This document shows, one piece after another, positions 58,750 to 64,000 of a stretch of DNA of 64,000 nucleotides. The stretch is taken from positions 124,001 to 188,000 of the forward strand of contig NZ_JANKBZ010000017.1 of NCBI RefSeq assembly GCF_024623785.1. The letters run 5' to 3'. The translations under genes and the position numbers were made by a program. This DNA is from Archangium lipolyticum (GTDB lineage Bacteria; Myxococcota; Myxococcia; Myxococcales; Myxococcaceae). How positions within the stretch are numbered: position 1 is the first letter of the stretch; each line of letters starts with the position of its first letter. The notes under the pieces were generated by a model. It searched no databases. It was given only the letters and a program-made list of their open reading frames with translations, and had not been told where the DNA came from.

Positions 58750-61700
58750 TCAAGGATTCCTTCTGGCGGGGGCGAGCGCGAGCACCGAGGGCACGCGCTC
58801 CGGCGCGGCCAGCCGTGCCAGTCCGAAACCGATGCCCGCGAGCCCCACCAGCAGGCCGGGGGTCTCCTGGTTGCGTTGCAGCCCGAACAGGTATCCCTGC
58901 TCGTCCATGCCGCGCAGGATGCCCCGGGCCAGCCGGTAGACCCGTCGCTCCAGCGACTCGTCCCGGAGGCTTCTCGCCGCCTCCAGGAGGAAGTCGAGGT
59001 TGCCCAGGTCTCCGTGGCACAGGCTGTGATTCTGTCCGAAGCTCCGCTCGAGTGTGGTGGCGGTGGCCACGGCGAGCTCCTCACGCACCTGGGCGTCGTC
59101 GAGCTGGGGCAGTCCCGCGAGCCGGGCCAGCCCGATACCGGGTGCGCCATGGCACCACGCCGTCATGAAGTGGGTTCCACCCCCGTGAGGGCCCGCCTCC
59201 TCCGCGGCACCCGCGCGCAGGTCCGGCCAGTTGCGCTCCGAGGAGGAGAACAGTCCCCGCTCGAACTCGAGACCCTCGAGCGCCATCCGGTGGAAGCGCT
59301 CGTCGCCCGTGGCCGCCGCGAGCCGGAGCAGGGCCAGGGCGATTCCCGCCGCGCCGTGGGACATTCCAGCGAGGGCACGATGGCCCGCCAGGGGAATCAA
59401 CCACCCCATGCCCCGTGTCTGCCGCTGGGCGGAGTCGAGCAGGCGCTCTCCACAGGCCCGTGCCGTTCGCCACAGGAGCTCCGAGGGCCGGTATTCGGCG
59501 AGCGCCAGCAGCGCGATGAGGCATCCCGCCGAGCCGATGCCGACATCCAGGATGTCGTCTCCGGCGATCAACGGGGGAAGCTTCTCCAGGTAACGCTCGG
59601 CCTGGTCGAGCAGCCGCGCGTCCCCCCACAGCACCCCGAGGTGGGTGAGGCCGTAGAGGACGCCGCCCCAGCCATTGAGGATGCCGAGCCCCCGCACCTG
59701 CGAGGCATCCTGCTCTATCTGCAGGGCCTGGGCGCGCAGGGCCAGGCGGGCCGTGCGGGTGAAGGACGCCTCGCCCGTGACGGCGCCCAGATATCCGAGG
59801 GACAAGGAGATCCCCGCGAGCCCCTGGTAGAGGTCGGGGCCGGCCGGTGCGAGCCTCCACCCGCCGGGATCCGCGTACTCGAGCGTCAGCCAGTGGGCCT
59901 CCTCCGGTCCGGAGAGGGACAGCCCGACGAGCCGCTCGCCGATGCGCCGGGCCGCCGCCAGCAACTCCTCGCGCCGCGCGGGCGCGTCGGGCTCCTCGAC
60001 GCGGTAGGAGGGACGCTCGCCCCCGGGCTCCGCCAGGCGGATGACGTCCAGTGTGCGGTGGAGGATCCACCGCTGGCGCTCGACATCCCAGGAGGACAGG
60101 TTCGCCAGACGGCGTTGGACCCGCTGGAGGCCGGTGTCCTCGAAGAAGTCGTCGAGGCGCTGGCCCGAGCTGGTCCACAGGTGACGCGAGCCGGCCCGGG
60201 TGGTGAACAGGGGAATGTCTCCCCGGTAGAGATCCTCCAGTTCGATGGGGACGAGCCGTTCCAGGAACGGGCGCTCGTCGACGCCCTTCCAGAGGTTGTC
60301 GAGGAAGCGCTGCCGCTCCAGGGCATCGCCGAGCGCATGGGGATGGAGGCCCTCGAGCAGCAGGGTGCCGTAGCCCGCCGTGTGGCGGAAGATGACGCGC
60401 ACCGTGGCCTCGGAGAACGCGGCGAGCGGACCGTCCCCGGCCAGCAACGCCTCGCGCTGCTGCTGGAGCAGGAGGCACATGCGGGAGAAGCCCTCGGAGA
60501 GCTCACCGGCGTAGTCGAGCAGGTGGACCTCCGCGTCCTCCAGCCGCGGACGGTTGTTGGAGCCGGAGATCTCCACCTGCCGGCGTTCGAAGCGCATGCG
60601 GTCCGTCCCACGCTCCACGGGCATGAGGAAGGCCTGCGGGGTGAGCTGCCCGGGACGCGAGCCGAGACCGCTGATGTCCACCCCGGGGTTGTCCCGGGTG
60701 CCCCAGGTGCGCTGGGGCAGCAGGCCGCTCTTGAGCACCGATTCGCCGAGCGGCGCACCCGGGAGACGCTCGACGCCGCGCAGCTCGCGCCCGCGGACGG
60801 AGGGGTGGAAGAGCGTCTCGAGATCCACCAGGACGGGATGCTCCCCGGAGGCGATCAGGTTCTCGTGATGGAAGTCGGTGGCATCGAGCAGGTAGAGCAG
60901 GGCGGTGTAGCCGCCCTGGCGGAGGTAGAAGCGGCGCACCTCCTCGCGCGAGGAGCAGGGCGCGGCGTTCACGAACTCCACCCAGCCATGGTCGCCGCGA
61001 TCGAGCACCTCGAGAGTCCGGAGGGGCGGGTCGAAGCCCCGGCCGTCGAGCCAGGAGAGCAGCCGTTGGAAGGCGGCCTCGACGGCGAGGGAACGGGGCT
61101 TGTAGACGAGCCGGAAGCCCGACGCGAAGTGCAGGAGGAAGACGCTCCGCCCGCCCCGGTGGGAGTCCGAGATGCCGCCCTCGGCTTCGACCAGCCTGTC
61201 CATCCGCGCCGCGCCCGTGAAGTGGCCGCGGATGTCCCGTGCGTCGAGAGCCAGGTGGCGCAGCATCTCCAGTGCGGCCCGCTCCCAATTGGCGAGCTGT
61301 TCCACGAGCCGCCGCGCGAGGACGGGGTAGTGGCGCAGGATGGAGAGCGCGGCTTCGCGGTGGCGCAGGCCGCGGACGAAGTCCTGGAAGCGCTGCTGGG
61401 GCGTGTCGCCCGCGAGCCGTCCCTCGAGGCCCGCCGCGTGGAGCTCCACGACGAGGACGCGGCTCAGCAGGGTGCCCAGGGCCGCCGGGAGATGGCCGAG
61501 CAGGGCCTCGGCGGTGGTCCGGGTCTCGAAGGGCGCTTCGGGGAACGAGGCCACGAGCTCCCGGATCCCCGCGAGGAGCCGTTCATGGCTCCTGCGCACC
61601 AGGGGCTCGACGAGCACGAGGAAGGGGGAACGCTCTGGTTGCTGTTCCCGCTCGGGCCAGGCGAAGGGCTCGGCGATGGGGGCCGCGTAGGCCTGCTCTA

Positions 61701-62013
61701 TTTCCTGGGCCCAGGAGGGGGCGGACCCCATGGCGCGCCGCAAGGCCTCGGGCGGCGTACCGAGCACGGTACGAAGCTCCTCCTCGGTGATTCCACCCGC
61801 GGCGAGCCGGCGCTCCCACAGTCCGTTCCGGCACAGGGGCTCCTGGTTGCGCCAGCGTTCGACGCGCCGCCGGGCCAGCTCACCATCGATGGCCGCCGTC
61901 CCACCGTCGTGGCGCAGCATCCGGATGCGTTCACCCAGCTCGGTACCGAGGAACCAGCGCGAGGCGTCGGCCTGACTTTCTTCCACCTCGCTGCCCATCT
62001 TGGAGTCGTTCAC
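58750..62013 (-). CDS. lanM: Class II lanthipeptide synthetase LanM
   Basis: I take GTG 62013 as the start, following GGAGAG, giving 1087 residues; an in-frame TTG at 62028 lacks that spacing. The N-terminal dehydratase (DUF4135, ~150-700) includes SDSHRGGRSVFLLHFASGFR, LVYKPRSLAVEAAFQRLLSW, DATDFHHENLIASGEHPVLV and DLETLFHP, typical of the kinase-like lanthipeptide fold. The C-terminal LanC-like cyclase has a zinc site with Cys954 (WCHGAPG) and Cys999-His1000 (LCHGDLGN), plus alpha-barrel repeats such as MSHGAAGIALALLRL. It dehydrates Ser/Thr and forms thioether rings on LanA. It starts 25 bp after a secreted lectin-like gene. No dedicated LanT is nearby. Confidence 0.94.
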   Translation of the reverse strand: MNDSKMGSEVEESQADASRWFLGTELGERIRMLRHDGGTAAIDGELARRRVERWRNQEPLCRNGLWERRLAAGGITEEELRTVLGTPPEALRRAMGSAPSWAQEIEQAYAAPIAEPFAWPEREQQPERSPFLVLVEPLVRRSHERLLAGIRELVASFPEAPFETRTTAEALLGHLPAALGTLLSRVLVVELHAAGLEGRLAGDTPQQRFQDFVRGLRHREAALSILRHYPVLARRLVEQLANWERAALEMLRHLALDARDIRGHFTGAARMDRLVEAEGGISDSHRGGRSVFLLHFASGFRLVYKPRSLAVEAAFQRLLSWLDGRGFDPPLRTLEVLDRGDHGWVEFVNAAPCSSREEVRRFYLRQGGYTALLYLLDATDFHHENLIASGEHPVLVDLETLFHPSVRGRELRGVERLPGAPLGESVLKSGLLPQRTWGTRDNPGVDISGLGSRPGQLTPQAFLMPVERGTDRMRFERRQVEISGSNNRPRLEDAEVHLLDYAGELSEGFSRMCLLLQQQREALLAGDGPLAAFSEATVRVIFRHTAGYGTLLLEGLHPHALGDALERQRFLDNLWKGVDERPFLERLVPIELEDLYRGDIPLFTTRAGSRHLWTSSGQRLDDFFEDTGLQRVQRRLANLSSWDVERQRWILHRTLDVIRLAEPGGERPSYRVEEPDAPARREELLAAARRIGERLVGLSLSGPEEAHWLTLEYADPGGWRLAPAGPDLYQGLAGISLSLGYLGAVTGEASFTRTARLALRAQALQIEQDASQVRGLGILNGWGGVLYGLTHLGVLWGDARLLDQAERYLEKLPPLIAGDDILDVGIGSAGCLIALLALAEYRPSELLWRTARACGERLLDSAQRQTRGMGWLIPLAGHRALAGMSHGAAGIALALLRLAAATGDERFHRMALEGLEFERGLFSSSERNWPDLRAGAAEEAGPHGGGTHFMTAWCHGAPGIGLARLAGLPQLDDAQVREELAVATATTLERSFGQNHSLCHGDLGNLDFLLEAARSLRDESLERRVYRLARGILRGMDEQGYLFGLQRNQETPGLLVGLAGIGFGLARLAAPERVPSVLALAPARRNP

Positions 62014-62038
62014 GGCGGATCTCTCCAATGAGAATGCG

Positions 62039-63757
62039 TCACGGCGCGAAGCGGAAGCTCTCGTTCGTCGTCCAGCTGCACGGCCATTGGATCAGGAACC
62101 CGCCGTCGTCCATGGAGCCGCCCGCGATGTCCAGACATTGGGAGCTGTGCTTCGCCTGGAGCGCGAAGTGCCCGTTGTCGTAGGGGAGCAGGCGGAAGCG
62201 TTGGTTGTCGTTGCCGCCGCAGGTGTACTGGACCACGTTCGTGTTGGCCGCCGTGGAAGCTCCGGGCACGTCCATGCACTTCCCGCTGTGGCGTGCGCGC
62301 ACCGTGAAGTACCCGTCTCCCGTCGACTCGAGCATCCATCGCTGGTTGTCCACGCCCAGGTTCGAGAACTGGGTGAGCTTCACGCCATCGCTGGTGCTCG
62401 CCCCGGGGACGTCGAGCACCTTTCCACTGTGCTGGACGTAGATGGCCGTATGGTCCGCGCCCGTCGGATCATTCTGGAAGGGGATGTTCTCACCGACGGA
62501 GGTCCGGCCGCAGCCGTCCTTCGCGCAGCCGCGCATGGAACGCAGGTCACCCGTTTGTTCGATCGGATGGCCAATCCCATCGAAGCAGCCCGAGCCCGTG
62601 CAGTTCATCCACGCGGGCGAGCTGGCACCCCGGGTGAGCGGCACCAGGTTGTTCCACGTATCCATGTGGTAGTCATTGCCGCCGGGATTGCGAAAGTCCT
62701 CGAAGTAGAGGCAGCCGCCCGAGCCCCCGGAGTCGTGGTAGGTGCCGTGGGCGTTCTTCCCGACGTAGCCGATGGGGTGCGTTCCATCCACGGTCTCGAA
62801 CGAACCGGCTTCCCGGCTGTACCATCCGCCGTGCTGGTAGAAGGCGACCCGGCTCAATCGCCCATCGACGACCAGGACCGCCATCGACTCCCAGTCCGCG
62901 GCGTGCGAGCCCTCGCTGGCGAAGCACGTGCTCTGCCACGCATAGAAGTACCAGTAGCGGATGAGCACCGTGTTCGTCCCGACCTGGGTCGCGATGTAGT
63001 AGGCCGGGACCCGGTTGTCGCGAATCGTCGAGTAGTCCTTGTTGCAGAGCGAGACGGGAGAGGCGCCCTGCGCGCGTTGCGCGAAGTACGTGGCCGCGTC
63101 GCTCGGGAAGCACTTGCTCTGCTCGCCGGAGCCCGTGGTGGTCTCCTGGTCGAAGCGGAGGCGGGGCGCGTACCGGTTCGCCATCGCGCTCAGATCGAAA
63201 GAGGGCCCGCCGTTGTCCGCCTGGCAGAGATAGAGCTGCTTGTTGTCGCAGTAGCGGCCCCAGCATCGGGCTCCCGCGAGGTACATGGACTCCGGGGCCA
63301 CGAACGTTCCGCCGCTCTCCTCGGAGACGGACTCCGTCCAGTAGCAATTCGAGCGCACGCCGCCGTTGTCGAGCTGGGAGCACCGCAGGGAGATGCTGTC
63401 GCAGTAGTCGCCGGCGCAGCGGATGCCCGTCACGAAGCCGTTGTTGCCGCACACCTGCTCGTGCGTGCCCTCTTCGGAGAAGAAGTCCGTCCACCAGCTG
63501 TTCGTCTGCGTATGTCCGGACTCCACGCTGAGCAGGCTCACGTTGTCGCAGTAGCGGCCGCTGCAGCGCAGGCCGTGCGTCAGGAATGCGGGGCCGCTCT
63601 CGATCGCGGGCGCGCCATCGGTGGTCCATGGCAGCCAGTGAGGAGGATGGACCTCGGTATGGAAGTACGTGCTGCGCGCGTCGGCGGTGGGGGCCCCGAG
63701 CGCGGTGAACGCGAGCAGAGCGGCGCCGACAGCGATGCCAATGTTTTTGATCTTCAT
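62039..63757 (-). CDS. Secreted Vps62-like / ricin-type lectin protein
   Basis: This 572-residue exported protein has signal peptide KIKNIGIAVGAALLAFTALG. Residues ~60-180 hold three copies of a Cys-rich repeat (GLRCSGRYCDNVSL, GIRCAGDYCDSISL, GARCWGRYCDNKQL). Residues ~190-390 resemble the Vps62/DUF946 fold (ANRYAPRLRFDQE, LIRYWYFYAWQSTCFASEGS, HAADWESMAVLVV, GGSGGCLYFEDFRNPGGNDY). The C-terminal ~130 residues are a ricin B-type beta-trefoil: three QxW-like repeats with VDNQRWMLESTGDG, NDNQRFRLLPYDNGHFALQA and a final TTNESFRFAP. It likely binds carbohydrate outside the cell. It sits 25 bp upstream of lanM on the same strand. Confidence 0.78.
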   Translation of the reverse strand: MKIKNIGIAVGAALLAFTALGAPTADARSTYFHTEVHPPHWLPWTTDGAPAIESGPAFLTHGLRCSGRYCDNVSLLSVESGHTQTNSWWTDFFSEEGTHEQVCGNNGFVTGIRCAGDYCDSISLRCSQLDNGGVRSNCYWTESVSEESGGTFVAPESMYLAGARCWGRYCDNKQLYLCQADNGGPSFDLSAMANRYAPRLRFDQETTTGSGEQSKCFPSDAATYFAQRAQGASPVSLCNKDYSTIRDNRVPAYYIATQVGTNTVLIRYWYFYAWQSTCFASEGSHAADWESMAVLVVDGRLSRVAFYQHGGWYSREAGSFETVDGTHPIGYVGKNAHGTYHDSGGSGGCLYFEDFRNPGGNDYHMDTWNNLVPLTRGASSPAWMNCTGSGCFDGIGHPIEQTGDLRSMRGCAKDGCGRTSVGENIPFQNDPTGADHTAIYVQHSGKVLDVPGASTSDGVKLTQFSNLGVDNQRWMLESTGDGYFTVRARHSGKCMDVPGASTAANTNVVQYTCGGNDNQRFRLLPYDNGHFALQAKHSSQCLDIAGGSMDDGGFLIQWPCSWTTNESFRFAP

Positions 63758-63799
63758 GGAGCGCGGGACCGTTCTGGCAATCAGGAAAAATGTTTAATC

Positions 63800-63816
63800 T
63801 GAATATACTGTATTCA
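63800..63816. promoter_or_regulatory. AT-rich inverted repeat upstream of the lectin gene
   Basis: TGAATATACTGTATTCA is an inverted repeat with TGAATA/TATTCA arms, 43 bp upstream of the lectin-gene start, in an AT-rich stretch where a promoter is expected. A TTGAAT (-35-like) overlaps it on the minus strand, but no clear -10 follows at standard spacing. The remaining bases to 64000 hold no gene I can support. Confidence 0.45.
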
Positions 63817-64000
63817 ATGCGTCGGCGGTATCTCTTTTCGAGAAGCAGGCCCAGGGTCCACAAGGGAGGGCTCCCGCCTTCGTGAGGAGACCCTCCCCTT
63901 GGGCGAGCGACTCGGGCGAGGCGTCACTCCCTTCCGGGTTGTTGAGGTGAGAGGAAAAAAGGATTTTTGGGAGACCCGTTCATGCGTGCTCCGGCAACCC

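Noticed and set aside
58876-62031. 1051-codon plus-strand frame opposite lanM
   Set aside because: A shadow of lanM: no family motifs and composition typical of antisense GC-rich frames.

Overview
The window is GC-rich DNA, almost fully coding on both strands. It most likely comes from a myxobacterium of the Cystobacter/Archangium/Melittangium/Myxococcus branch. The pointers are a Myxococcus-type Imm11 (MXAN_0049-like) immunity protein, a Ser/Thr kinase next to a DUF2381 protein, a DUF4388 (PATAN) receiver protein, FG-GAP/Cys-motif surface proteins, DUF3857-transglutaminase-TPR proteins, and SpoVG beside a myxobacterial ribosomal block. Taxonomy is inferred from gene content only.

1-4.9 kb is an accessory patch: a broken LysR gene, the 3' end of a group II intron (domain V), then a polymorphic toxin with a C-terminal AHH nuclease and an overlapping Imm11 immunity gene, bracketed by a perfect 25-bp direct repeat shaped like a tRNA T-arm. 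4.9-18.8 kb carries envelope functions: a lipoprotein, a DUF3857/transglutaminase/TPR protein, a large FG-GAP protein, a GNAT enzyme, a TPR protein and a HmuY/TonB-receptor pair. 18.9-25.2 kb has clpB, small hypothetical genes, a class I amidotransferase and a ThiD-like kinase. 25.3-31.3 kb is a housekeeping run on the minus strand (spoVG-prs-rplY-pth-rpsF-rpsR-rplI-dnaB). 31.9-33.9 kb is a nucleotide-salvage operon (tdk-upp-like-hpt).

34.0-39.7 kb is the most interesting region. A complete peptide-export ABC transporter with a C39 peptidase, followed by a 56-codon membrane protein, faces a 56-codon precursor peptide with a double-glycine leader and a four-cysteine core. Upstream of the precursor, on the same strand, lie an ATP-grasp ligase and a C39-like/VKOR/thioredoxin fusion. 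Together they look like an unclassified disulfide-bearing RiPP system. A paired palindrome in front of the fusion gene may be its operator.

39.7-50.1 kb has a YjbR/MmcQ protein, a membrane protein, a 1523-residue methyltransferase-like/coiled-coil protein, dapF and two receiver proteins. 50.1-52.3 kb is a less GC-rich accessory stretch (PLD-like protein, IS remnant, hypothetical genes). 52.3-58.2 kb is signalling (Ser/Thr kinase, DUF2381 protein, hybrid histidine kinase). 58.4-63.8 kb is a class II lanthipeptide locus (lectin-like secreted protein, lanM, lanA) ending in a clear terminator. Three copies of a 35-bp palindromic intergenic repeat lie around clpB, dnaB and rplI. No tRNA, rRNA or CRISPR array was seen.
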